Notes: a model not told the origin generated them from the letters alone. A stretch of 64,000 nucleotides of DNA from Himantopus leucocephalus (GCA_003993805.1 RSEF01000005.1:42947401-43011400); one strand, 5' to 3'. Counted from the first letter of the stretch, positions 13,620 through 27,597 are shown. A program made the numbers and translations.

Positions 13620-13924
13620 TGACTGGGGCAGCAGAACTTGGATGGTCCTGTCATTAAAGTGGTAGCACCTAAGAGACTAATTTTGTTTCCTGCACAGTCT
13701 TTGTGTGTCCCCGGGTTGATTTGGTGGCAGACTAAGGGACTCAAGTTGAATCAACTGACCTTTCTTTGCAGNTGACTGGGGCAACAGAACTTGGATGGTC
13801 CTGTCATTAAAGTGTTAGCACCTAAGAGACTAATTTTGTTTCCTGCACAGGCTTTGTGTGTCCCCGGGTTGATTTGGTGGCAGACTAAGGGACTCAAGTT
13901 GAATCAACTGACCTTTCTTTGCAG
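13620..13924. repeat. 152-bp direct duplication separated by one N
   Basis: Copy 1 (13620-13771) and copy 2 (13773-13924) are almost identical. I count three differences: gcagcag/gcaacag, gtggtag/gtgttag and cagtctt/caggctt. They abut across a single N at 13772, and both end in tttctttgcag. The single N at the exact junction suggests two contig ends that overlap but were not merged, so this is probably an assembly artefact carrying allelic or error differences. A recent true tandem duplication cannot be excluded. Confidence 0.9.
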
Positions 13925-14420
13925 GGGATATGTACCTGGTTACCCTCTGTGTCTTATTTTCCTGAAATACTATCTGAAACATGTAGCCAGTGGGGCTTCC
14001 TCACCTCTAGGTATTAAGAATCCCATATGCTTCTGCATGACAGTGATAGAGGCATATAAATATCTTAACGGGACAAGTAAATGGTGATAATTCATGAGCA
14101 TCAAGTAGGATGACCTGGTTTGATTGTCACTCTTCCAGCTAGGCTTACTTACATTTAGAAGTTAAGGTGTCTTTCCTTGTTAAGTGGCCATCTTTGAGGA
14201 GTGTTCCTCATGTTTCTTTTCAACTGAAATCTCCCAGTTTCCTGCTGCTTTGTGCAGTGTCACACTATGAGTACTTGGACCCTTCCCAGGCCAGGCTGGA
14301 GCTGTGCTGGTGAAGACAGAGCCCAAGCAGTGGTGTAGCCTCTTCCCTGTTGGGTGACATGGAGCAGATGCTGTGCTGCAGAGTGCAAATAGGAACAATG
14401 GGAGAAGGGGAGCTTTGGAC

Positions 14421-14447
14421 TTTTTTTTTTTTTTTTTTTTTTTTTTN
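14421..14447. repeat. Poly-T run ending in N
   Basis: A run of 26 T is followed by N at 14447. The homopolymer probably caused loss of read phase and an unresolved join. On the minus strand it would be a poly-A run, but I see no retrocopied gene or SINE body attached to it. Confidence 0.9.
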
Positions 14448-16270
14448 CCCTCTGTCATAAACCTCAGATGCTGATCAGTTGCTTTTCCTTGTGCGCTGAC
14501 CCACCTCTGCCTACCTGTCTGTACTGGCGCTCTCCCTGCTGTGGCTGCTGGTTCCAGCCTGCCCCTGTCACCCTCCATGCTCAAGACTTGCCTCAACCTT
14601 GTGCTGTCATGGAAAGCAAGGAGTATATAAAAGGCTACTAGAGCAGAATGGCAGAGTTTGCACTTCCTCTGTTCCTGTATGAATCATTGCATAAAAAGCA
14701 GGACAACAGAGGAGAAAGGCCTCTGGGCTGTTTTTGAGTGTCTAATTAGCCCAAAGCTGGCAAGTGTTTTGTGGTTCTAAGGCACTGAAAGGGTAGGTAA
14801 AATCTTCTTTCTTTTCCCGTTAACTCTCGTTGACACAACTTTAGCTGGTTATTAGACACAGCAGGTGTATTTGTAGCTGGTCTGCAGTTTGCAATGTAGG
14901 CCAAGGAGGAAAGGGGTACTTGGCTTTCAGGATTTTGTTCTGAGGTGTGATCCTCCTCTTACTCATGGAATTTGACCAGTAAAGTAACCTGAGTGAATGT
15001 AATGGACTGGGTTTGACTCTGAGTATTTGACATAGACCTTTATCCGAAAGGAAGAAGCAATTCATTGGTGGATGTAGAAATCTGAGCTGTAGGTTAAAAC
15101 CAGGATTCAATCTCTAATGCTGCTGGCAGGTCCCAGAGTTAGCTTGCCTGCTGCATTTATTCAGAAGCCTTTCTCAGACTGTGTAGTCTCTTGGGTGGAT
15201 TTTCATTTCTTCTCAGTTTGTTGCCTTAGTACTTGAGAAAAATGACACTGTCTGAGTTTTCCAAACCTCTGGTGTGTCTCTGCAGGCATGTGTTTGATTT
15301 TCTGGTCTTTCCTGCTGCTTCCATCCTGCCAGCTTGGCTTTCAGGGCCAGAGTGCTTCTCAGTACCTTTCTCCTCAAGGTAATACGGGAAGAATCCTTGG
15401 AGCTAAAGGCAGGTTTGTCCACTGAGACTGGTCAGAAACCACACTTGAGGCAGAGAGAGCTGGCAGAGATGAGAGAGGCTTGTGTTGTGATCTGCAAATT
15501 TCATAGCTCAGTGGCGTTTGCAGCTAAATTCCTTAAGCTCCTTTCTGTATGTGGCTGAAATATATTGCTTATATTCCCCAAAGAGTTTTTTTTTAAACGA
15601 GGAAGAAGTGTATGGAATCATTCCTTAATAAATTGCTGTTAAAAAAAGAAGGGAAAAAAGAAAAAGGTGAGGCTTGTGAAGAGGAAAGAAGATTAAATTG
15701 CTCATTTAGAACCACCTAAGTAGCCAGAATTTCTGTGGTTTTTCTTCTGTCTTTTGCCCTTTCCTCTGTGGCTCCTGTGAGAGCTGCCCTGGGACTCAGT
15801 GCAGTAGGAGGCAAGGGGCTGCGCGAAGGGACCACCCTGCATGATGCCTGCCTGATCTCTGGTGTAATTGGAGTTCTCTGTAGGTCCTTGTTATTCACAT
15901 AGCTTTGACTTTTAAGGAAGATAGCAGGAGATCAATGAACATAAAAAAAATTATGGATTGGATATATTGCCATCATGAAGGGGTAGTGCAGTTACATGTC
16001 TCAGGATAACCAGAGCTAGAGGTATGTTTACGTTAATGTCAAAGATGAGGCACAACTCACACGCGCATAGCTAACTGAAATTTTGCCATCTCAGGTAGAG
16101 GTAGCTGAGTGACCACAACAGCTTGGAAGGTAGTCATATGATGATAGTAGTATGGCTATAGGTTTATTATTGGGTAGAAGACCCTGTGAGAAAATATTGG
16201 ATGCTGCAGAAAATGGCAAAATCCTCTTTCTTCAGAGTTCCTCTAGTGGGCACTGTGCTGTTGGAGAACT

Positions 16271-16308
16271 GTTTTTTGTTTTTTTTTTTGTTTTTTGGTT
16301 TTTTTTTG
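16271..16308. repeat. T-rich low-complexity tract
   Basis: Runs of T are broken by single or paired G (gttttttg, gttttttggtttttttt). This is simple low-complexity sequence with no function assigned. Confidence 0.9.
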
Positions 16309-17874
16309 TCATTGAAAATAAAAAATAAACATTAGGGCTCCAATGATCAAATTGCAAATTATGTTACTGGCTTAGCTGTGTCCTCCTAAATTCTCTATTT
16401 TCTTTCATTAGTTAAGCTGAAATGCTCAGCTGTGTCTCAACTGCAGCAATGAACACATCTACAACAAATTCCCAAACCTGCTGGTTTTGAACAGATATGG
16501 GACCTATATACCTATACACTTTGTCTCTACTTCACATCTTACACATAAACGTATTTGCAAGGCAGTCTGTTTTTTGACTGCCCTATCTTGTGGCATGTTC
16601 AAATGAAAGACGTGTGAAGCAACATTTTGACCAGCTAAGACACATCAGAATAAGACAGCTTGGAAATGTTTTCCTTGTGAGAAATGGTGGTTTCATTCAA
16701 ATCAAAATATTTAGAAAAAAATACTGATTTGGATGACAGTCTGCAGAAAAAGCAATGTATTTTTATTTTGTAGAATTTCTGGATTCTGACTTTGTTTAAA
16801 ATGTAATCTCTATCAATTGCACATATATTTCTAGCTTATTTTATAACTTACTGACATTATTGTCCCTAATATGGACCTACTACTGATGAGCTGTAATATA
16901 TCACAAAAATGTTGAAGTGTTTTAAGAAAGGGGCATATGCTGCCACACTGACTATCTGACTAATGAAAACCCGTGGACTCAACCCCACTGTGCTATGACT
17001 GTGGGAACTGTTTGGCTCAGAAGTGGAGGCAAAAGGACACCTAAGCACAGGATAGACTTGACCAGAGAGGAGAACAGATTTCCAGCTCGCAGAAAGCGAG
17101 CGGAGCCTGGAGCACAGGTAGGGCGATGAGTCAGATCGATGCCCTTTGAAACCTCCCAGGAGGGAAGAGTGGCATGAAGCACTGTTTATCATGTAAGTTC
17201 ATCGGAAGTGACAGATCTGTAGGTACTGCTGTTTGTCAAGAGCTCCAGCAAAGGAAGGGCCCAAGGAATGATCTTGGGTGGACAGGACTTGGGTGGGTTA
17301 TTCCCCATTTGACTTCTCGGATGTCCCAGTACCATTGAACAGTGCAGTCTCTGAACAGTGACAGTGAAGTCAGCAAGGCTGCATATATTAAAGAAGAACC
17401 ACAGCTGCTGATTTGAGAGTTTGGGATTGCCAGCAGTATGGTTTTTAGCTTTTTAGTGTGTTGGATTGAACCTAAGTAGTTTGCAATGTAGTTGGACCTG
17501 AGGACTGGGCAGTGGGCATTCCCAAAGAAAAGCATAACAAATACCTCTTCGCGCAAGAAGTGCTCTTTGAAATGCAGCCAGCCCAAGCTGAGATTTGGGC
17601 TTGATGAGCAAGGCTCTGCCTATGAAAATCACTTGGGAACTGCATTAGTATGGCATGACAGCCATTCTTGAGCTCTGGGATCTATTCCCTGTCAATGCTG
17701 CTGCCAGTGTGGTGACTCCCAGTTTGCCTGAGGCAAAAGATAGCTAAACCAAAGTACTAAGTAACAGATCCTCTATCTCGGGAGAACAATTGGCTGTGAT
17801 TTCAGACCTCATTTGTCAATGGTGTTTAATTATAGCCCTGCTACCACTTACAGTGGAGGTCACTGCTCTGTTGT

Positions 17875-17922
17875 AGGTCTGTTTAATGCTCCCTCTGGCC
17901 TTAAAAATCTATGAATCTATAT
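17875..17922 (+). repeat. CR1-like LINE 3' tail fragment (old)
   Basis: The segment ctccctctggccttaaaaatctatgaatctat resembles the plus-strand 3' terminus of older CR1 elements, where a (g)tcccttctggcc motif precedes ATCTATGAATCTATGA-type terminal repeats. No reverse-transcriptase coding is left upstream. The boundaries are approximate. Confidence 0.55.
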
Positions 17923-18860
17923 CCCACTATTTTGGGGCATTTGTAACAGTCCCCACTGGTTTTCTTCCAGAGCTGAAATTGCTTACTCTTGGTTACTTGA
18001 CAAAATGTTGTTGTTGGAAAGCTGACTAAAACAATTTAAGCCACTTTTCAGGTCTGGGAGTGAAAGAAAATGTAGGTTTCATCTGTTTTAGTTTCTAGCC
18101 TTACACTTGCCCAGTTGTTTTCTCCTTGTGAACGGCTGGCTGACTCTGCTGCAGTGTGGGTACATGAACTTGCAGATACAGTGTCGTTAATGAGCTGTTC
18201 TGTAGAAAATACATCAAATGTACAGATCATTGTATAAAATGTTTTCTTGAATGTAAATAGTACTCAACTTAAAATTAAACTCACAGACCAAGTGCTCTTT
18301 AGTCAGGCAAAGCCTTCGTTCATACTGATGAAAAATGTGCTTGACTAAGAACTAAACCCAAATCTATTTAGATTTGTTGATCTTGTCAGTTTAAAAAAAT
18401 ACTGCTTTAAATGCCATTTTGAAAAATGATTGCGGCATGTTGGAGCCTTGTGACTGGTTTGGGCTTCTAAATAGTAATTTTGACCATTTTACCTTCATAT
18501 TGTATTTATTTCCATCCTTTTTCACCTCTAAAGATTTGGCCCAAAGAACACATTTCTATTTGAGATTCTTTTCTTGCCTGTGTTTGCCTTTAATAATTTT
18601 AATGATCTGATACTGAACTAAAACCAAGGCCGTTCAAATGTTCTTTTTTTAAAACTGAGTGAAGAAGGAAAATTAATTGCAAAAATCCTTCTTTAATGTG
18701 ATGTTAAAGTTGTGAATTTCAGAATTAAATTGTAGTACCTGCTACAATCAAAATGCCACATGGCATCCATTCAAATGTGCTTCAGGCATCCTGCACTTGA
18801 ATTGTGTGCAAGGCAGGAAAATAAAAGAGCTAAAACGCTGTCAGGTTAATAATAAATTGT

Positions 18861-19075
18861 GCATACATGTGGCACATTTCATCAGAGTATTCCTAAGCAT
18901 CTCACAACTACTGATAAATCAGTCAGCCTTCACATCACCCTACCACACTGTGAAATGCATGTTATCTCCATTTTAGTGATGGCAAAACTGAGAGGCAAGC
19001 AGAATGTGAATTATTGAAGGGTCTCAAGTCAGAAGCTGCCTGAGGTGGGATTGGAATCCAGAACGCTAAATCCTA
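18861..19075 (-). repeat. MIR-like SINE remnant
   Basis: Read on the + strand it shows the complement of the MIR core: tctccattttagtgatggcaaaactgag, followed by gtctcaagtcag and gtgggattggaatccagaac. The order matches a minus-strand MIR (cattttacagatgaggaaactgagg ... aaggtcacacagc ... gggattcgaacccagg). It is diverged, as expected for an old amniote SINE. Confidence 0.65.
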
Positions 19076-22000
19076 AGTATTAAACAATGTAGTAGTTCAT
19101 CTAGTTTTATGCAAGTGTGCTAGAAAAGCCACAAAATACTGTGGTTTACATTGAATGTGAAGCTAAAAATGGGGCTTCAGATTTTTGGGATTCTTGTAAA
19201 ATTTCAATTGATTGAAATTCAAAGAAAGATCTCTTTTTGTTCTTTCTAGTGGACTACATTGTCTATATCCAAGAAGTTCTGCCATTTGTGGCTGTTGTTG
19301 CATAATTTTGTCAGCTGAAATAGTCTTGAACCAGCTTGTTCCCTACCTCTTGCTAGTGTGCTGCACTATTTGGGCTATGCTTTATGGATTCCTCTGCTTA
19401 GTGTTGGTTTATAGTCAGTAATGAGGCAAAATAGATTTGTGACAATAAAAGTTTGAGCTGGTTTTGGCTATCTGTGGTTCACGTGCTCTTCGATATAACT
19501 TTTCAAAACAGAGAAGACAAGATCCAGTTCCTTCAAGTGTTTCCAGTAAAAAGAGGCTTATGGTTTCACCAAAAATACCAAAATGAAACACTAATTCCAG
19601 GTCTTTGAATGCTTTACTGAACATCCCTTGGATGGAAGGTGACAAGAGAAAGTCTAATGGGGTCTTACATGGTCCCTTCCCCTCTGCATTTCTGCAAACT
19701 TGCCAAAGTGATGCTCTCATGTAACCTCTTCCTGCCTAGTGTTCATTGTCAATATAGTGTCGTGGTTTAGGCTGAATTGGCTAGTGGGGACATGGGGCAC
19801 CCCAGATGGGACCGACAGATGCTCCCCACTACCCATTTTCTAAGAGGGGTGAGACAGTGAGTTTTACTGGAAACTTTGCTCCAGAGTGGAGTGACACCAG
19901 CAAACCACTGAAGGCAGGACTCTTACATTCTGGGCTTCCAGCTGAGAGACAGGTCTGACTTTATAGAAGGTTGTTCGTATGGGATGGAGACAGAAGGGTT
20001 TTTGATTGGACTATTTTGTTTTGTTTGGTTATTTTGAGAGAAGATCACATGGAGAAACAAATTCCTGAAAAGACCTGGGCTTTTTATCTCTGCTCTCTTT
20101 GAGCAGCTTAAAAAGAACATTTTAGAAGAGTTTTCTTCTGTGTTCGTTGCCCAAAAGTCTCCTCCTTTAGACACTGAAAATGATTCCAGTAAGTCCCATT
20201 TCTAGCATTAGGCTTGAAAACAAAGTTACCAGGCAAACAGCAGGCACCCAAGTGAGCAGAAAGTTCTGCATGGAATGAAGATGGAGGCAGATGGGACATG
20301 ATAACCTTGTGCTTATTCTGGAAACAGTAACATAATGAGAAAACTTGAGTAGAGGCTCTTCAGCCCAAACGTGCTCTCTTATTTTCTGTGTAATCATGAG
20401 ATGCTGCATTTAACCACAGTGTCCTCCAACAGATACTCTGTTTTACTGCATAGCATACAAGAGTGTGAGTAGGAGCCCTCTGGTCAGGGGTAACTAAGCA
20501 GTTCTGACCTGGTGTTTATTATAGAAGCTGTTTAAATTAAGTTATTAGAAGCTTTACTTATGGATTATTTTAGTGCAGTGCACAACAGAATTTAATTGTT
20601 GGTGCTGTGAAGCAGCACATCAGTGGAATTCCTTCAGGTCTGTAATAAAACTCATCAGCAGAACTAGGCCAGAAAGAAACAGATCTAAACTAACAGGCAA
20701 TGCTAAGATCAGGAGTGACATTTGTTGGTAGTGCTGTCAAAGTGGATCCCGAGATACTCACAGAAAAGAGAGTGGCCAGTCCAGACTCAGATATATTGCT
20801 AGAGCTATTAGCTCCATGATAGATGGTTGGAGAGTGGTGCCTGGACCTGTGACTGTATGGATCTTTTCCTTAAGTCTTTCTGGCAGTCTTTCATAAGCCA
20901 AACCACACCTAAACACCACCACTCCTGCTGTTCCTTCCTCAGAGCAGAAGTATGATGAGTTGATTTTTGTAGCTGCTTATGGCTCTAGTGCTTTTTACTG
21001 CTTTTCCTCCAGCCTAATTGTCCCATCCAGGCTTCCCCCTGGCTCTGTTGGGCTCCTCACTGTGTTGGGAGTAGGAAGGAAGCAGATAGCACTCTGACTT
21101 TGGGACTAATCCTTGTTCCTCTTGGCCCCAATCCTAATGTGGTAGATGGAGGAGGCTGATTTCAGGAAGGGGGAGGTGGAGTGAGAGAGATGACAGATGA
21201 TGTGAGGAGAAAGCAGAACTGTCAAGATGATCACGGCTGGCAGAGGAAGAGCCTCCCAGTTGTGACTGGCCAGGCCAGCTTTTGCATGCTGGCACTGGGA
21301 GGCAAAGCAGTCTCTCTGAGGCAAAGCTATGGGAGGCTGGGGGTTGGGCTCCGCAACTGGAGAAAAAGAAATTGAGTCAGCAAGGGAGAACCCAGTCGTG
21401 CTGTGAGTTTGAGGTGGGAAGGCTGCCAAAGCATGGAAAACTGATCAACTTTCGAGGCACCCAGTTGGAAGGTTAACCTGTACTTTCACATTTGCCTCCT
21501 AGTATTTGTCTTCAACTAAGTGAAGTATCAACATCTTTTGAGGATCTATTCCATGAGCATCTGCTGGGAGGACTCTAAATCTCCCTCGTTTTGGTGCTTG
21601 TTTCCCTTGCTGGAATTGGCTACCTGATGCTAGAGACACACTGCTCACTCCTTCCGAGCCCTCATCAAATGTGTCCCAAGAACCTTGTAAGAACGATGCA
21701 GCAATTCATGAATCTCCATTTTCCTACAACAGTTATCTTTTTTTTCTCATTCCTCTGCTCTTGGCTTTGGGGACTGAAGTCTTCTAGGTCTTCAGATGTC
21801 ACTATGTATCCTACTGGGCCCACACATTCCACATATATGAAATTAGAGGAGTCGTAGGAGCTTTGAGTCTCCCTTTCCTTTAACAGGATGACGTAAAGGA
21901 GGTGTGACTTTCTTTTATTTCCCTCCAGGCCTTATGACAGAGAACTAGATGGTGGAAAATGGCTAACACAGTCAAGTTAAACTAATTTCTGAAAAAATAC

Positions 22001-22319
22001 TCATCTCTGTTATCTCCTAGACCATTTGCTATGAATTGCTTCTGTCTGTCTGAACCAACTCTTCCTGACCCCTTTGGGATTCAAAGTGCTGCCAGCTTTA
22101 AGCGCTCTGTATTTTCCAGGGTTGATCATTATATGGGGTGGACACAACAGGCATCTCTTCTGTGTGTGGGAATCTCAGAAAGGAGCAGATGCTCGATTGT
22201 CACTTTCCACAAGAATGTGTAAATTGCAAGACATGAGGTAAAAGCTCCATCTGCTGGAACAGTCTTTGAAGGCCCTCTTGGAGACAAGCTCCATCCTTCT
22301 GCTCTCAAATGAGGTGGCT

Positions 22320-25300
22320 TCATTAAGGGCCACCTATAGCAGATAGGAAAGCAAAGACTAGCCTGGAAAAGATAGCAGGCAGAAAGCAGCCAGAGCTGAT
22401 GTTACTCACGTGCTGAGGCAGCAGCACCAAGGCTGTCTTGATCATCATTGGTACTGGAGACAGGCGCTGTGTTGCCAAGGTGATTGCCAAGGTCCTGCGT
22501 CCAACCTTGTCAGGGGTAGCCCAGAGTTGACCAGTATCCAGCAAACCAACGATAATCTGTATGTCATGAGACTGCATGCTGCTGAGTGATTTGGAGTCAG
22601 TAAGAAGGTGGTCTGCACTGCATTTGAGACAATGGAAAATATCTTTCCCTATTGGTATGGAGAAAGACTGTGAAGAGTAAGATCTAGTGACAAAGCAGTA
22701 CTAATGCTCACTACCAAAGGTCCTGTTATATCCTTGTCATCTGCTGAAGTGGTATCGTGCAACCTGGGTTATATTAAGGTGCTGTTAAGTGCTCAGAAGT
22801 TATTCTTAAGAGTTTCAGAGACTCTGGAGATCAAGATATCAAGTATAGCTTACAGGATGTGAGATAGTACAACCAAAATTACTATAGTAATAAATAGACC
22901 TCTTTGACCATACCAGAGCTCTTTGCCAGCATCAGCTGAATAATACCCAGTGCAAAATGAGTAGAGAAGGGATACCAGTTCCTCCTGTGTGACTCAATAT
23001 GTCTATAGTCATTAGTTCTGGCAACGTGTGATTTCTTTATAGGAGCATCATGCATTTCCTGAAGGAGATCCTGCAAGGCATAAAATTGTAAGAAACAGTC
23101 AAAACCAAATGTGACTCTGAAGAACACCTCTGAAAGGTGGCAGCACGGCATTTACCATATTTTTAACAATGAGAAGTGTTTAGACATTATTAAAGAGGGG
23201 ATTGGCCAAGGTGATCTTGCAGATGGTACTGGACATCCCAAACACTACGGCTATGTCTACCATGGTGGCAAGGTGCTACCATGGAATATTAGACATCAGA
23301 GGTTCAAAGAGATCAACCCTGAAGGCTTTCACTTGAGACTTTATAGCTGTAATACAGGATATAACTTCATGTTCTGAAATACTAGAAGGCCCAACTGGTG
23401 TTTCTAGGGTCAGTTTGTCATTGAATTACAATTCTCAGATGGATAGATTTTACTTTCTTAGCAACCTAAATATCATGCCAAGAAGTTTAGTGGGATGTTG
23501 GAGGATAACAGAGGTCTTCTTCCCTAATAATACAGCCCCCACACATTATACACCTGCAAATTTGCAGTGGTGATTAGGAGCACATTCAGAGTTTAGTGAA
23601 TAAATCTTTGGAGACAGCCTCACCTCTTTTGTAAATCACGGTATGGCTGGAGCTATCTGAACAGTTTAATCTTTTATATTTTCTTCCCCATTCTTTTTTA
23701 GGGTATCCCTCATAAGAAAGCTTGCCCCCAATAGAAGTGGGTGTTGCTTTCTCTGGTAGTCATACAAGAGATTACGTAGGAGTGAAGAAGCTTTTGCTCA
23801 TGTTGTATTACACCAAATGATAAAGGCAGGTTGTTTGCCTGTCCTAGGTCTGAAGGGACCTAGCAGGTGCGTACCTATTGTCTTCTGTTGAAAGTTTAGG
23901 ATAGTAAAGTGGACCTTTATCCACTGACATCTCCAAGCTCAAGACTGGCTCACAGTTCTTGCATACCATCACCCAGTCTGTAGGATGTACCTCAGAGTGG
24001 TGCTGTTGACCTCAGTGTTCTTAACACACGGCCTGTTTTTCTCCCTGACTCTTGTCATGTTATTGTGGGGGGTTCATCAAGTGTTCAGTATTTGGAGTAG
24101 AAGAGTGTTCTACTTCCCCTAGTAGATGGAAGCTACAGCAGTTAGTCTTTCACCCATAGCAAGCAGTTAAGTTCATGGACATTATGACTGATAGGCAATA
24201 TCCTCCTCTTGGATAGTTTCTTTTTCTCTAGTCATTTACAAGTGGGGATTAAACTGTATTACACTGGTGAGAAGGAATCAGTGCCTTTCAAATGTTGATA
24301 TGCAGAACTGATGCTATTTGTTAGGCTTCACCTCTGGCCTTCTGGGGCATGGCTGAGGTCAATATATTCTGTCTAGGCACCATAAAAGCAAGGGATCGCA
24401 TATTTCCACCTCACCTTTTTATGGCTAATCCTGGAGAGAAAGAGTGTTCCTTATTGTCCTCCCAACAGTGACAATGGTCATGACCATTCTAGGGCAATTT
24501 TACTATAAGGCACAGATACCCACTTGAGCTATCTGCAGTGGTGAGTAATGTGCTCTCGGAAGGAGATGAAGCTACAGTAATGTCCTGGAATACAAAGTTG
24601 TCAGGCTGGTCTGCATAGTGTTTCTGCCTGTTTTACAGAGTTCTGTTGTTGAGTGATAAGCAATATGTCCATATAATGTAACATTATATAAACAGCCAGG
24701 GAGATGTACTCAGTTGTTGTCTCCCTGGGAAATCATCAGGATCTGGATCTAGTGTTATTAGCCATGTTACTGTACGCCTCCAAGCTGGCAAGCTTGCTCA
24801 CCAGACTTCTGATATCCAGCAACTGGTGGCTGCTGAAAAAGTCCTTATAAATGTTCTTCTATACATTCTGTTAATACAGATATTTCATGACAGACTTGTT
24901 TAGGAGGGAAGATACCATGTGTTCCATCTGCTGCTCCATATACTGCCTGTGTTAGCTTTCTATTGGCTTAATTTTGCAACTGTGTAGTTTTCTATTACTT
25001 CCCCATACGTGCTGCCTAATATCCAGGATTAGGTGGTACAGAGCTATGATTTTCCTGATCACCTTTTACCAAATGACAGTATTTGGGTTGTCATACCTGT
25101 CTAGATGTCCTACTGGACCCCACCCTTCTTCCATCTTATGTGGATGTATACCAGAATGACCTGCAGATAATGTTCCTAGTTGAGTGGCTGCTGTGCATGA
25201 CAGATGGGAGGTGAGTGGTTGAATATGAGTACGAGTTTGCTTCTTACAGATTCAGGAGATTGTCGTACAAGCCAAGTTCTCATATAGAGGAGTTACTTCT

Positions 25301-26430
25301 CAGAGTATGAGTTTTAAATAGGAGCTGCTTAAAGCTATCCAAACCTGTGCAAGCCCCTGGTAAAAAGATGGGTCCTACGTGCTACCCTTGAAACATGCTG
25401 GATTAATATTCAATTTTGGGGGTTCACCTTGCAACAATATCAGCATATCACATACTTATGCAGTTACATCCAATCTTGTATTCTGTTTTAAATTCAGTAT
25501 TAGGAGTATTAGTAATCCTTCAGGATCTCTATTATACTCACTTTTTTTCATTAGAGACTTAACTTCTACCTGAAGCCTCAATGTCTGCCTTCTAAAGTTT
25601 GATTTGAAGCAGCATTAGACTGTACTATCTTTGAATGTTTCTTCTTGTGGATGTCCTCTAATACAAAGACTCGTCTTCAGCTTGTTCAGCTGTATCATGC
25701 AGCCTTCACTTGCAAAAAGATGGTCCATAACTCCATACCTGAAACTCCAACTTCATCATTCCTACCATGTCCTTGAAGTTCTTTTCAAATCATTATCTGT
25801 GCTGTTCCTCTTCTCAAACTTGCATTCCTCTGTGGAGGGGAAAGGAATACATCTCTTGGACCACCTCCTGGTGTATTTTGACTATATCCAGCCCATCAAA
25901 GATACACCTTTCTGAACCACTTAGAGATTATATCCAGCTCTCATTAAACGAAAGGACTGTTTTGGATATCCAGGCACGCTTCACCAACTGTTGCAGAGTC
26001 TTCCGTCCTTGAAGACATTAAGAACCTTGCTAGTGAAAGTCCTGAGCAACCTGCTGTAGTTTGACCCAGAGGGAGCTGGGGGGTCCAAAGAGATGGTCTT
26101 GAGAGGTACCTTCAAACCTCAACTGCTTTGTGATTCTGTGGTTCAGTGAACTTGGAAGCAGATGGTTAGTGCCTGTTTCTGCAGCATGTTGTGAGGTGGC
26201 GATACACAATGATCCATTTGCTACTCTTGTTAAACATTATGTCTTTGACAAGGCAGCTAGCTCAGATGCCAGTTCTGGAATACCATCCTTTGGTTGCTCC
26301 TTGATATAGTTGAGATACTTTTCTCCTTCAGTCCTGGACAGATACTGCTTTCCAGTCATTTCCAGTGGGATCCACACTGATGTATTCTTGAAGAAGAGAA
26401 CAGGTGTTACCCTTCAGTAATTAGAGGTCA
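22320..26430 (-). other. Unassigned decayed coding-like stretch, possibly an old interspersed element
   Basis: On the minus strand this stretch gives several fairly long open segments of protein-like composition, broken by stops and frame changes. Examples are at 22323-22577 and 22882-23151. Around 25,380-25,740 the segments contain phrases such as VMDHLFASEGCMIQLNK and GEPPKLNINPACFKGS. I could not match any of them to a protein family. A CR1 3' end in + orientation sits inside at about 25,960-26,155 and is probably a later insertion. It could be a degenerate transposable element, a processed pseudogene, or chance open frames. No termini, target-site duplications or catalytic motifs were identified. 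Confidence 0.25.
25960..26155 (+). repeat. CR1 LINE, 5'-truncated 3' end
   Basis: The end of a CR1 reverse-transcriptase frame is visible on the + strand (LPSLKTLRTLLVKVLSNLL then stop), equivalent to the usual SPSLE.FK.RLD..L.NLL terminus. It is followed by the 3'UTR pattern ggggggtcc...gatggtcttgagaggtaccttcaaacctc...ctttgtgattctgtg. Only the last about 200 bp are recognisable, and the copy is inactive. Confidence 0.75.
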
Positions 26431-27597
26431 TAGAAAAGAAGGTACAGTCTCTCTTCCAAATCCCTCAGCAATAGTGCTTATGAGCATCACTGAAATCCAA
26501 ACATGAATTGCATCTCTGCTCCCTAATGGGTATTATTTTGTTTCAGGGCTGTGTCTCCCTAGTGAAGGAAGTTTTTATTAGCTCTTCAAGTATGGGACTG
26601 ATTACTCACCTGGCAGAGAATGAGTGTCTGTAAGATGTAATCAGAATAAGCTGAACAGCTTTCCTTGGTTCATGTTGCAGTTATGGGTCCTGAATTGTTC
26701 AAGAAATAAGAGAGAACTGTCTGTCCATAACCTCATCACACATGTGGAGATACAAACACCCTGGGACAGCCTGATGTATGCTGCTGGTCCTAACACCTTC
26801 TTTTTCCATGCTTTTGATGCATGAACACTTAGAACTGGATCCCAGCTGGTGAGGAATAACAGTTCCTGGAGGAAAGGTTTTTTACTCATGCAACAAGCAC
26901 CTGGTGGAAATTTTCTTTTTCCACCCTGACATTATGGCACAGCTCAGCTGCAAAGAGATTGCATTTAGAAATAAGAGACTAAATTGTATTCTTTCTATGC
27001 TTAAGACCCAGGTGAGGTATCAATTAGTGCTAGTGTTTGACAGTGTGTTTGACAGTCATCTTGGTGGTGGGATTGTGCTTTCTCAGTTTATACAGTGCTC
27101 AACACGTTTGTGTACTGTTGGAAGCCAATTACTATGATGGTGGCTTTTCTGGATTCAGAAATCAGCCAGGATATGAATTGAATGCTCCACTCATCTGCTT
27201 TCACTTAGGTTGCAGAAGGACTGCTAGCTGGGAATAACTTTGAATCTTTATTGACATACAGTGGATTTGAACTGATGGCTTGGAGGTGAAAAGCTTCATA
27301 CTGCTCAGCAGTGTCTTTTGTATAACAGATGTGAGAAAATGAGCATGGAAGCTATTTATTGCACAGACTCCTTTTCACAGATTTAAGAAAGAGTCGAACT
27401 TTTAAACGTTTTTTTCAAAACCAAAAAGATGTACAGGTCTTTTCCCTACACCTATTCTGGCTGTTCTCTGTTGTTTTCTGTTGTTCTGGTTGTGAGCTTA
27501 TGTGTATTAAGTTAACATATTAATCAAAAGTATTTTGGACCGTGTATAAAAAAGCAACCCCAAAATTCTTTTGCATGCAAGTGCTGTTAATTTTAGG

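Noticed and set aside
19755..19930. Possible LTR-like start (tgtcgtggtttag...)
   Set aside because: The opening resembles the start of some avian LTR repeats, but no matching 3' end, tRNA primer site or internal region follows. Too weak to annotate.
23111..23377. 88-codon plus-strand open frame
   Set aside because: No homology recognised. It lies within the unassigned decayed stretch and overlaps an opposite-strand open segment.
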